Positions 18,601 to 31,217 of a stretch of 64,000 nucleotides of DNA are shown piece by piece (the first letter of the stretch is position 1; each line of letters starts with the position of its first letter). The translations under genes and the position numbers were made by a program. This stretch comes from Symsagittifera roscoffensis (taxonomy: Eukaryota > Xenacoelomorpha > Acoela > Convolutidae), in NCBI RefSeq assembly GCF_963678635.1, contig NC_087068.1, positions 33,491,436-33,555,435 on the forward strand. Direction: 5' to 3'. Under the pieces are notes generated by a model. That model had not been told where the DNA came from. It did not search any database and saw only the letters and a list, made by a program, of their open reading frames with translations.

Positions 18601-18907
18601 CAAACAAAGACAAATCACACGAAAAAGATTTTCAAAAAATAGAAACGCCTTTTCTGAATCAGAAGCCAACAGTTTAGACGAAATATACAAATTAAAAGAA
18701 TCAATAGTGAAAAATTGCCCCATCATGATCAATTGTTTTTCCGACTCAGAAACAACTTCAAATTCATCAAAAAGAGGAAAAAGAAGAATAAAAAAGCAAT
18801 ATAAACACAAACCAGTACACCTGTATAATTGGAATCAACCAATTAGACATATTGATAGTTATATATTAACAGTCATCAAAGGAAAAAATGAGCCACACTC
18901 AAAGTGA
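18511..18907 (+). CDS. Open frame of about 130 codons before gag, first ATG at 18725
   Basis: The frame is open from the stop near 18508 to TGA 18905-18907. The protein is Lys/Arg/Ser-rich with a basic run (SSKRGKRRIKKQYKHK) like a nuclear-localisation or RNA-binding signal, then HLYNWNQPIRHIDSY. The first ATG is well inside, so the upper half needs splicing, frameshifting or a non-AUG start. Its end overlaps the next ORF start by 20 nt. No family recognised. Confidence 0.4.
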
Positions 18908-19559
18908 CGAAAGTCCAGATGAAGAAGCAGTTTTTCCCTTTCTTATAGATTCACTCGATGATAGAGGACAAACACGATTTTGTAAGAACTTACTCGTAAA
19001 TTTAATTGAACCAGGAATCAGTCCATGCAAAGCAGAATTCCCGGATGTAAAAATCAAAAGACAAATTATTGAACATTATTTGAAAGACATATGTAATCTA
19101 ACACAACAATACGGAATCTACACCATAGAATTCAGCACACCAAATACAACCCATCGTAAATCTGTAATTCAAACAGACGATATTGAATTAGAATTTTCAA
19201 AAGTATTCATAAAATATATCAAAAGCATACAATATCATAATTCACAAAGAGCAAACTCCATCTTCACTAACGAAGTTTTTGCAGTAATATATAGTTATAT
19301 ATCTATATTAGAAAAAACAGAAGTTCAAAGTATATCACCAACCGAAACATCCAAACATACAAAAGTACGAAATGAATTCACAGTATGTTCAACATTTCTA
19401 CATATAATCCGTGAAAATGTTACTAAAGAAGATGTTTCACAAAACACTAGACATGATTTACAAAAGATTTTAGCATGGTTTATAAATAGATTATTTCACC
19501 CACAATTTAGATTTAATTTCACAAGCAAGAAAAAATGTCAGACCTCAAAATACCAATGA
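18888..19559 (+). CDS. Unrecognised 223-aa protein upstream of gag
   Basis: ATG-initiated and intact. The start is acidic (MSHTQSDESPDEEAVFPFL), followed by a helical-looking body (KIKRQIIEHYLKDICNLTQQ; FIKYIKSIQYHNSQRANSIF) and a basic C-terminus. It has no signal peptide or membrane span. The gag frame opens at 19486 and overlaps this ORF by about 74 nt in the +1 frame, so either +1 frameshifting makes a fusion or gag starts separately at ATG 20008. It could be a matrix-like leader or an accessory protein. The equivalent in copy A lies left of the window. Confidence 0.55.
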   Translation: MSHTQSDESPDEEAVFPFLIDSLDDRGQTRFCKNLLVNLIEPGISPCKAEFPDVKIKRQIIEHYLKDICNLTQQYGIYTIEFSTPNTTHRKSVIQTDDIELEFSKVFIKYIKSIQYHNSQRANSIFTNEVFAVIYSYISILEKTEVQSISPTETSKHTKVRNEFTVCSTFLHIIRENVTKEDVSQNTRHDLQKILAWFINRLFHPQFRFNFTSKKKCQTSKYQ

Positions 19560-22500
19560 CGACACTATCCTTTCAGAACAATCAGATTACGTTTGGGACC
19601 CTGACTGGTCTCATCCAGCATTTCTAAATATTCCACAAGCTACCTCGAGTCAAGCAATAAGTACAATATCTTTCCACCGAGATTATGTAAAAGTAGTACC
19701 ATTAACCATTGATGCAACACCATTAAATTATAATACATTTTTACCTGATACACGAAATAACAGCTTAAATTCAACAGTCATACATAATGAAAATCTCAAT
19801 GGAACCAGAAATCTTACACAACAAAATATTCAAACACCATCACACTTCATAAATGAAGAAATCGTCCAAACAACAGCAACAACTACACAACAAAGTATTT
19901 CACCAATACACCCCAATCTGACAACACCAAGAAATACAAATACATCACTAACACAGGAAACCTTACAATCAACCGTTAAACCTTCGGTTTCTCCAAAATA
20001 TTCACATATGGGTTATCAAACGTATAGACCAATGACAATACCGTCAAAAACACGAAAACCGTTCACAAGAAACACTTTTGCAGAACACAATTATAATTAT
20101 GCTCACCAACCAAAAATAAATCAACCTTCCCGAAAAACTACACAAAATTTAAATCACGTATGATCCCATTATTGGAATCTCCCAAAAACATCGAACAATT
20201 CAGTGAACTTTCCAGATAATCCACCACCTACACAGGATTATAGTGAAAATTACCCATTTTTTCAACAGAATAAAAATAAACAACATACACCATATAACAC
20301 AAACTATTTATCATCTGATGACGATGATTATCATCAACAAGATATTTTTGCACCAGATACTAAAGAATATCGCACACAGAGACCGCGACAATCTCAACCA
20401 TCTCAAAGTATGAAAATTTACCCACAAAATCCAACAGATATACAAAATCCACACATGCATATACAAAACCCATTTAACACACAATCTTTTCAACCAATAC
20501 AACCAAAAAACCCAATGTTAATGCATTCCTATCAACCAACCCAAATGCAAAATGAAATACCGCTTCCATATTACCTTCAGCAACATGAAATCACAAAAAA
20601 TCAACTTTCAAATTTTTCACAAATGCCAAAGGCCGCACAATCACTACAGATGACTATGAATCCCTACCTCATGGGTGGATCATCAATAACATCGAATAAA
20701 CCATTAATGGTATTCACAGGAACAGACCCTGAATATTCTGTAGAAGATTATTTAAATGCAGTAACATCAAATTTAATTTTAAATATAGGACCCGAACCAA
20801 TTAATATGCCACTACATCAAAATTGGATACATAGACGCACAGCGTTAATACAAACAACACTAGATGGCGCAGCTCAAAAATGGTTTTCAGTGTTACCCAT
20901 AGAAATAAAATCAGACTGGAAAAGATTCACACAAGAATTCTCAAAAATATTTGATTCTTAAAGAAACAAACAACATCAAAGAGTTTTATGCAACGAAATA
21001 CGCAGATTACCAAATGAAACAATCAAACAATTAGCAGTACGAATCGAAACACTAGTTCGAAATGCATATTCCCTAATACACATGAATACAAAAACACAAA
21101 AATGACAGAAATTTTAATGATGACCTTAACACCTCAATTAAGGAAAATAGCTATAAAAAAGAGAGCATCTAATCCTTCCTCAATTCGAGAACCAGATTTA
21201 GATTTTCGAAAATTAGTAGATAAACTAGAACAAGCAGAAATCACAATGAAATTCGAAGAAACAGAAAATCTAAAACTACAATATGTTAATCGGACTGAAA
21301 CAAATACTACACATATAAATAACATACAAGAATCAGACATACCTGATTGAAAAAATCACTGAAATACTAAATATCTACGAAAAACATCCAAACTTTAAAA
21401 GCAAACCATCTTTCAAAAAAATGGTGTAATTATTGCCGACGATACGGACACAGTATTTCCGAATGTAGACAAAAACAACAAGACAATCAGAATAAACCTC
21501 AAAAGTACAAAGAACCAAATAAATCATTCTATCAATACATGAAAAAAGACCAAAATCTACCAAACAAAATTATATATAGTAATAAGAGTTCAGGAAGACC
21601 ACTTCCAAGCAACTCAAATTACACAAGAAATCAATCACCATATAACTCAAGTTATAGAGGTAGATCTCCCGAACGAGGAAATACACGAAATTTCTCACAA
21701 AATAGATATAACCGATCAAATAGCCAAACTAACCAAAATAACTATTCACGATCGAATTCAAACACAACCGAATTTGTTTCTGGATCCAGTTCCCATTCAA
21801 ACCCAAGGAATAGACACTATTCCAATAATCAATCACGAAACTCATCATACAACAGATATAGAAACTATTCACATAACAGAAATAGAAGTTATTCAAACAA
21901 TCGAAATCAGAATTATCCAAACAACAGATCAAGGAATAATTCATATAATAGATCAAATTATCACAGATCAAATGATAATTATCAAAACAGATCACGAAAT
22001 AATTCACAAAATCGAAACTCAAGTTACAATAATCGATACAGAAATTATTCCCAGTCACCACATAGGAATAATAACCGCTATCCCGATTCTAAACATCGAT
22101 ACAGAAGTAGCACACCAAAACATCAAAGACACATTAATCAAGTGCAAACAAATGAAGAAAAAACTTCAGACCCCCCAGGTATTGATGACACAGGAAGTAA
22201 CGAATTACAACTAAATCATATAAATTGTGAATAATCAGATACTGAAAGTGATACAGATAATACCATCTCTGTAAATGTGATAACAGTCGAAAACAACTAT
22301 GAACCTATCATATATGAACAACCTTTCACTTCACATATATATGAAAATCAATTGGAACTCCTCCACAATTACTATATTGGACCCATTAATAATACACAAA
22401 CTACACAAGAAGTAAACGAAATTAACACGGTAATTAAACCCGATAAAAAAGATGAAACACAATGCTCAAACACAAAGCATATTTCTCAAAATATACAAAA

Positions 22501-25288
22501 AGAACAACCAAGAGAAAAAATTTGGACAATTCCATTTCTCTTAGAGAGCCCAAGAAACAAAGAATGTCAACCACCAGATCTTAAAATTGATTTTTTAATT
22601 GACTCAGGAGCAGAATCAAATATAATTAATATTCCCACATGGAATGAAATCAAAACATTGCATCCAAACTTAACACCTCTCGAAACCTCTAGTAAATTAG
22701 CAACAGCACAAGGATCAACATTAGTAAATTATGGAAAAATCCGATTATTCCTTCTTCCCACAAGAACAATGGAACAAAACAAAATTTTGAACAAACAAAT
22801 ATTTCATATTACTGATATTAAACACAATATCATTGGCAACCATTTATATCTAAATATATACCAACAATCAACATCTTAAATAGTTAGATCCATATCAAAG
22901 ATAAATACACAAAAACAAAAAATACAGCCCTAACATTCTTCCAAAGATTAAACAAACAACCACCATTTTTTTCAAAATTTATCCTATTTATAATCAAGAA
23001 CGGAAACACCTGAAACCACTATCAGGAAATATATATAATTTCTCAATAAAACAAGTTCACCAGTATAACAAAAGTCAAAATAAACAACACCTTTTCATGT
23101 CAGACTTCGAATTTAAACCTATCCACAATTTTTCAAAATTACGATCTCATCCATAAAATATTCGAAAAATACGAATTCCGACATCATTTCATTACACGTG
23201 TATAATAATACACCATATCAAGTAAGATTACCCTTAGGACTTTTTGGATATTGTGAAACAAATGCTACAATTTCACCTATAAATGAAGTAGCCTACCGCG
23301 TTAATAATATACTCCAATTATTAGATATTTGCCAATCAACAATTCTTGACGAAGAATTATCCATAAATAATATAATAAGTAATGAAAAAAGAAACACAGA
23401 TTACTTCACAAAAACACCATATTTTAAACCAACATTCAATATAACAAATTACACAAAAGAGCAACAAAAATTTTTAACAATGTTCAATTTTGAACATTCA
23501 CAAATTACACAAATTGAATTTGATAAATTAGCAAAACAACTGTTAAAATTTTCAACAGTTTATGCAACATCAAAATTTGACGTTGGAAAAATTAGTTCAT
23601 CACTACACCTCCCGGTAAAACCTGACGCAGTTTTCAAAAAACAAAGAGCAAGTAAAGTACCGATTCACTTACATGACAAGGTAAACAGATTACTTGACAT
23701 TTTAGAACAATATGAAATTATCTCACCAGTAAATAATTAAGAACAACCAAAAGGTAACACTTTTATCATTCCTGTTATCATTCTAGCAAAAGGTTAATCA
23801 CTAAAAATAGTTTTAGACGCTAGATACCTCAATTCACTAATTGACGAATCAAAATGCAATTGGCCTATTGAACCCATACAAGTTATCTCAACAAAGATAA
23901 ATGGTAAATATTTCACAACCGCAGATATGAATAGTGCTTATAATCAAATGCCACTAGATGAACAATCACGACGTTTAACACAATTTGTTATTGGAAATCA
24001 CCAATATGAATTTAATCGCTTATTCTATGGAATATCCATAGGACCAGCAGCTTTTTCAGCTTTTATGAGTAAAATTTTAGACCACTAATACTCAAGAAAA
24101 ATGCAATCACATACTTAGATGATGTTTTTATGCAATCACAAACTAAAGAAGAAATGTTTACAGTTTTAGAACAGTATCATAAAATACTTCAGAACGAAAA
24201 TCTGAAGGCAGCCCCCGATAAATCACACTTCTTTTTAACACGCGTTAAATTTTTTAGGACATAATATAGAACGAGAAACTATCACTCCATTAAAATCACG
24301 CATTGATGCAATTCAAAAATTTCAGCCACCTACACAAAAAGAATCCAAGAACTCCTTGGAATGTTAAATTTCTTAAGTAAATATGTTTACAAAATGCAAT
24401 TATACTTAAGACCCTTCTATACCATCCTCAGACAACAAAATAATTTTGAATGGACCACTGAACATCAAACACGATTTGAAGAAATTAAAAAGCTTTTAAC
24501 AGAACAAATTTTAAACACAATCCCAGATCCAAATCAACCATTCTATGAAATGTGCGATGCTTCAAATTTTGGCATCGGCGCAGCATTATTACAATCACAC
24601 AATGGTACAAATAAAATGAACCTTATATCAGCAAATTCTCGATTATTCACTCAAGCAGAGCTACGACTCTCAACTTTAATGAGAGAATGTACAGCTATAA
24701 ATTATACACTTAGAGAATATGAATTTCTGATACTTGGATCAAAACATCCAACAGTTCTATTCACAGATCACAAACCAATTATATTTCTCTTTACACAAAA
24801 ATCAAATCCAAATCATAGAGTTTATAGATTTCAACTAATTCTAATGAAATATCCAAACTTACATATAGTTTGGACAGCAGGAAAAAACCTTGCGTTACCA
24901 GATACATTAAGTCGAAATACGCCACCTGAATTACTCACAAGAAAAACTACAGTTGAAATACCACAAAATAATAAATTTTATCTCGCAAAAGATGAAACAT
25001 CACCCAGACTAGAATGCAAATATGCAGTAAAAACTGACATTGATCAATCACAGATAAATAATCTACATTTCCCACTCTACTTAGAGTGCCAAAATAATCA
25101 CTACTAGGCACGTTGGCAAGTTGATTTACAAGGCACATCCACTTTTAAACCAATTCCATACTCACAATGGATAAAAAATAATACTCAACAAAAGAGAATA
25201 ACACAACACTCGCATAAAAAAGACCTTTTTCCATTAATTGAAAAAGAAAATTTAACCGATAAAATGAATTTATCAGGACCACAAACAA
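19486..25288 (+). pseudogene. Gag-Pol remnant, unit B
   Basis: Clearly the same protein as copy A's Gag-Pol, with stops at 20161 and 20959, frameshifts (for example near 21400, 22840 and 24080) and stops in RT (23738, after the ISPVNN motif; the same stop is at 29021 in unit C). Gag core, RS/N-rich tract, protease (FLIDSGAESNII), RT and RNase H are all traceable. The integrase is absent because a deletion at about 25288 joins the end of RNase H/linker to env. Confidence 0.9.
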
Positions 25289-25924
25289 TATTTTAAAGAT
25301 ATTAAAGACTACATATATTTAAACGGTGAAAAATACAGACCACAAGATATTTCACCAATAAATATTTTCAGTTGTGTCACCTTAAGGAGCGAAATCCTAG
25401 CTTTTCTAGGATGGCCCTACTACATCTTAGAAAAATTAACTATCCTATACGCCATGTTTAATTTTATAGGATTTCTTTTCTCACTCTTAAAAGGAACCTA
25501 TAACACATGCGCTATACACACACAAGTAAACAGACAAGCAAGTGTAGCTCGTATACTATTTGCAGGATTTTTTGGAATTTTTTCATCATCAATAAACAAA
25601 ATACTTCTAGATGCACAAATAAAAGAATATAACACAAAAATATCCACAAGACAAAACACTTACGACGAAGAACACAATAACATAGAAATAACACCTACCG
25701 CACCACAGTTGCCACCCCTACCACAAAATCATCCATTATCATTAGTTCCCCGTAATTTCCGAAACCTAGCAACCACAAGTAATCCAAATTCTAGACCAAA
25801 TACCTCACAAAGTCCCATCCAACACATAATGACGCATCATTCACAAAATGATAATACATACGAACAAATTATAGAACAACCCCATACCACCACTTTTCAG
25901 TCTCAAAATAAATATTTTTTTTAA
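25289..25924 (+). pseudogene. Env remnant, C-terminal part, unit B
   Basis: It begins in the region equivalent to copy A 11303 and retains the membrane span (ILYAMFNFIGFLFSLLKG) and the cytoplasmic tail, including PTAP (25694-25705) and YEQI. The ectodomain and signal peptide are gone with the roughly 5.95-kb deletion. The TAA at 25922-25924 ends it slightly earlier than in copy A. Confidence 0.85.
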
Positions 25925-25931
25925 ACCCTTG

Positions 25932-26880
25932 ATGAGCCGACAACTTGGATCCCTCCATCGCTCAAGTTCCCATCCAACCAACCTCCAAACTCAAATCCCA
26001 ATATTCCCACTTTTTGCTTTCCCACCACCCGATTTTCCGATTATTAATCTATCATCAAGCACGAATTCTGATACTAACTCAGATATTTCAGTTTTATACT
26101 CTATTTCACAATTTAATAACTCTAATGTAGAAACTCCCGACGAATTTGCAGACTCCGAACAATCACCCTCAAATTATACTCAGACCAACTCCTCAGTTTT
26201 TTCAAAACCCCCTTTTCAACCAATCCCATCAAATCATCCACTCCCATCCGTTTCCACTCCTTCTTATGCTTCCCAAGTGACCCCAACCTATTCTCCACTT
26301 CATTCCGACAGATCAGATAATAATTCCCCAGACACCCCCCAAATTTCCCAGGAGCTCGATAGTTTTATTACTTTACAACAACATTTAATACATTCCAACA
26401 CCCTCACAATACATTAACTATCATCCACAATAACATCCTCAAATCCACCTACTCCTACACCCTCCTCAGCTTACACTCCGAAAAGAACAAAAACATGTTA
26501 TATAGACTCACCACAACACTTACACCTCGATAGTTTACTTACGTTGGATATAAAAAATTACTGAAAACATTCACTGCACCCCGAGCTAACGAATTTGCAA
26601 TAGAATACTACGACCATAATATCGTCCGCCCTAATCAAGACCAATTTTTAGACGAAGACCGCTTCGCAAACCCGCAACTAACAGAAAAATTTTTCATCAA
26701 AACATCATACGTATTCACACTTAATATTTTTGATAGAAAGAATGACCACATTATTTCAGAATCACTAGCTGATATTCAAGCATACGAGAGCTTCTATGAT
26801 AAATTTCAGTTATTTTCACTAACCTTTCACTTTCTTTCACCACAGGAACGCGATTTGCACTGTTCCCACGATATTATGTT
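25932..26880 (+). pseudogene. 601-aa ORF remnant, unit B
   Basis: It starts MSRQLGSLHRS like copy A. The frame is ended by a TAA at 26415 and then loses about 335 bp at 26479 (compare 31765-32100). At 26880 it breaks off after the equivalent of HDIML and the sequence jumps back into gag. Confidence 0.85.
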
Positions 26881-29800
26881 ACCACTTCCAAGCAACTCAA
26901 ATTACACAAGAAATCAATCACCATATAACTCAAGTTATAGAGGTAGATCACCCGAACGAGGAAATACACGAAATTTCTCACAAAATAGATATAACCGATC
27001 AAATAGCCAAACTAACCAAAATAACTATTCACGATCGAATTCAAACACAACCGAATTTGTTTCTGGATCCAGTTCCCATTCAAACCCAAGGAATAGACAC
27101 TAATCCAATAATCAATCACGAAACTCATCATACAACAGATATAGAAACTATTCACATAACAGAAATAGAAGTTATTCAAACAATCGAAATCAGAATTATC
27201 CAAACAACAGATCAAGGAATAATTCATATAATAGATCAAATTATCACAGATCAAATGATAATTATCAAAACAGATTACGAAATAATTCACAAAATCGAAA
27301 CTCAAGTTACTATAATCGATACAGAAATTATTCCCAGTCACCACATAGGAATAATAACCGCTATCCCGATTCTAAACATCGATACAGAAGTAGCACACCA
27401 AAACATCAAAGACACATTAATCAAGTGCAAACAAATGAAGAAAAAACTTCAGACCCCCCAGGTATTGATGACACAGGAAGTAACGAATTACAACTAAATC
27501 ATATAAATTGTGAATAATCAGATACTGAAAGTGATACAGATAATACCATCTCTGTAAATGTGATAACAGTCGAAAACAACTATGAACCTATCATATATGA
27601 ACAACCTTTCACTTCACATATATATGAAAATCAATTGGAACTCCTCCACAATTACTATATTGGACCCATTAATAATACACAAACTACACAAGAAGTAAAC
27701 GAAATTAACACGGTAATTAAACCCGATAAAAAAGATGAAACACAATGCTCAAACACAAAGCATATTTCTCAAAATATACAAAAAGAACAACCAAGAGAAA
27801 AAATTTGGACAATTCCATTTCTCTTAGAGAGCCCAAGAAACAAAGAATGTCAACCACCAGATCTTAAAATTGATTTTTTAATTGACTCAGGAGCAGAATC
27901 AAATATAATTAATATTCCCACATGGAATGAAATCAAAACATTGCATCCAAACTTAACACCTCTCGAAACGTCTAGTAAATTAGCAACAGCACAAGGATCA
28001 ACATTAGTAAATTATGGAAAAATCCAATTATTCCTTCTTCCCACAAGAACAATGGAACAAAACAAAATTTTGAACAAACAAATATTTCATATTACTGATA
28101 TTAAACACAATATCATTGGCATACCATTTGTATCTAAATATATCAACAATCAACATCTTAAATAGTAAGATCCATATCAAAGATAAATACACAAAAACAA
28201 AAAATACAGCCCTAACATTCTTCCAAAGATTAAACAAACAACCACCATTTTTTTCAAAATTTTATCCTATTTATAATCAAGAACGGAAACACCTGAAACC
28301 ACTATCAGGAAATATATATAATTTCTCAATAAAACAAGTTCACCAGTATAACAAAAGTCAAAATAAACAACAACTTTTCATATCAGACTTTGAATTTAAA
28401 CCTATCCACATTTTTTCAAAATTACGATCTCATCCATAAAATATTCGAAAATTACGAATTCCGACATCATTTCATTACACGTGTATAATAGTACACCATA
28501 TCAAGTAACATTACCCCTAGGACTTTTAGGATATTGTGAAACAAATGCTACAATTTCACCTATAAATGAAGTAGCCTACCGCGTTATTAATATACTCCAA
28601 TTATTAGATATTTGCCAATCAACAATTCTTGACGAAGAATTATCCATAAATAATATAATAAGTAATGAAAAAAGAAACACACATTACTTCACAAAAACAC
28701 CATATTTTAAACCAACATTCAATATAACAAATTACACAAAAGAGCAACAAAAATTTTTAACAATGTTCAATTTTGAACATTCACAAATTACACAAATTGA
28801 ATTTGATAAAATAGCAAAACAATTGTTAAAATATTCAACAGTTTATGCAACATCAAAATTTGACGTTGGAAAAATTAGTTCATCACTACAACTCCCGGTA
28901 AAACCTGACGCAGTTTTCAAAAAACAAAGAGCAAGTAAAGTACCGATTCACTTACATGACAAGGTAAACAGATTACTTGACATTTTAGAACAATATGAAA
29001 TTATCTCACCAGTAAATAATTAAGAACAACCAAAAGGTAACACTTTTATCAACCCTGTTATCATTCTAGCAAAAGGTTAATCACTAAAAATAGTTTTAGA
29101 CGCTAGATACCTCAATTCACTAATTGACGAATCAAAATGCAATTGGCCTATTGAACCCATACAAGTTATCTCAACAAAGATAAATGGTAAATATTTCACA
29201 ACCGCAGATATGAATAGTGCTTATAATCAAATGCCACTAGATGAACAATCACGACGTTTAACACAATTTGTTATTGGAAATCAACAATATGAATTTAATC
29301 GCTTATTCTATGGAATATCCATAGGACCAGCAGCTTTTTCAGCTTTTATGAGTAAAATTTTAGACCACTAATACTCAAGAAAAATGCAATCACATACTTA
29401 GATGATGTTTTTATGCAATCACAAACTAAAGAAGAAATGTTTACAGTTTTAGAACAGTATCATAAAATACTTCAGAACGAAAATCTGAAGGCAGCCCCCG
29501 ATAAATCACACTTCTTTTTAACACGCGTTTTTTTTAGGACATAATATAGAACGAGAAACTATCACTCCATTAAAATCACGCATTGATGCAATTCAAAAAT
29601 TTCAGCCACCTACACAAAAAGAATCCAAGAATTCCTTGGAATGTTAAATTTCTTAAGTAAATATGTTTACAAAATGCAATTAGACTTAAGACCCTTCTAT
29701 ACCATCCTCAGACAACAAAATAATTTTGAATGGACCACTGAACATCAAACATCAAACACGATTTGAAGAAATTAAAAAGCTTTTAACAGAACAAATTTTA

Positions 29801-30574
29801 AACACAATCCCAGATCCAAATCAACCATTCTATGAAATGTGCGATGCTTCAAATTTTGGCATCGGCGCAGCATTATTACAATCACACAATGGTACAAATA
29901 AAATGAACCTTATATCAGCAAATTCACGATTATTCACTCAAGCAGAGCTACGACTCTCAACTCTAATGAGAGAATGTACAGCTATAATTTATACACTTAC
30001 AGAATATGAATTTCTGATACTTGGATCAAAACACCCAACAGTTCTATTCACAGATCACAAACCAATTATATTTCTCTTTACACAAAAATCAAATCCAAAT
30101 CATAGAGTTTATAGATTTCAACTAATTCTAATGAAATTTCCAAACTTACATATAGTTTGGACAGCAGGAAAAAACCTTGCGTTACCAGATACATTAAGTC
30201 GAAATACGCCACCTGAATTACTCACAAGAAAAACTACAGTTGAAATACCACAAAATAATAAATTTTATCTCGCAAAAGATGAAACATCACCCCGACTAGA
30301 ATGCAAATATGCAGTAAAAACTGACAATGATCAATCACAGATAAATAATCTACATTTCCCACTCTACTTAGAGTGCCAAAATAATCACTACTAGGCACGT
30401 TGGCAAGTTGATTTACTAGGCACATCCACTTTTAAACCAATTCCATACTCACAATGGATAAAAAATAATACTCAACAAAAGAGAATAAAACAACACTCGC
30501 ATAAAAAAGACCTTTTTCCATTAATTGAAAAAGAAAATTTAACCGATAAAATGAATTTATCAGGACCACAAACA
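26881..30574 (+). pseudogene. Gag-Pol remnant, unit C
   Basis: It starts at the position equal to 21598 in unit B, within the Arg/Ser/Asn-rich tract, and runs to the same deletion junction (near 30574). Nearly every disabling change of unit B is shared, which shows that the duplication came after the decay. A few differ: 30 codons of gag carry private changes, one pol frameshift near 29530 has lost more bases, and a 6-bp ATCAAA duplication lies near 29750. Confidence 0.9.
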
Positions 30575-31217
30575 ATATTTTAAAGATATTAAAGACTACA
30601 TATATTTAAACGGTGAAAAATACAGATCACAAGATATTTCACTTATAAGTATTTTCAGTTGTGTCACCTTAAGGAACGAAATCCTAGCTTTTCTAGGATG
30701 GCCCTACTACATCTTAGAAAAATTAACTATCCTATACGCCATGTTTATTTTTATAGGATTTCTTTTCTCACTCTTAAAAGGAACCTATAACACATGCGCT
30801 ATACACACACAAGTAAACAGACAAGCAAGTGTAGCACGTATACTATTTGCAGGATTTTTTTGGAATTTTTTCATCATCACTAAACAAAATACTTCTAGAT
30901 GCACAAATAAAAGAATATAACACAAAAATATCCACAAGACAAAACACTTACGACGAAGAACACAATAACATAGAAATAACACCTAGCGCACCACAGTTGC
31001 CACCCCTACCACAAAATCCTCCATTATCATTAGTTCCCCGTAATTTCCGAAACCTAGCAACCACAAGTAATCCAAATTCTAGACCAAATACAGCACAAAG
31101 TCCCATCCAACACATAATGACGCATCATGCACAAAATGATAATACATACGAACAAATTATAGAACAACCCCATACCACCACTTTTCAGTCTCAAAATAAT
31201 CATTTTTTTAGCCCACG
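30575..31217 (+). pseudogene. Env remnant, C-terminal part, unit C
   Basis: Same 5' junction as unit B. One extra T near 30860 shifts the frame in the post-membrane region. The tail keeps a late-domain-like motif, here PSAP (30982-30993). The stop shared with the next ORF is lost by a T-to-G change at 31219. Confidence 0.85.
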
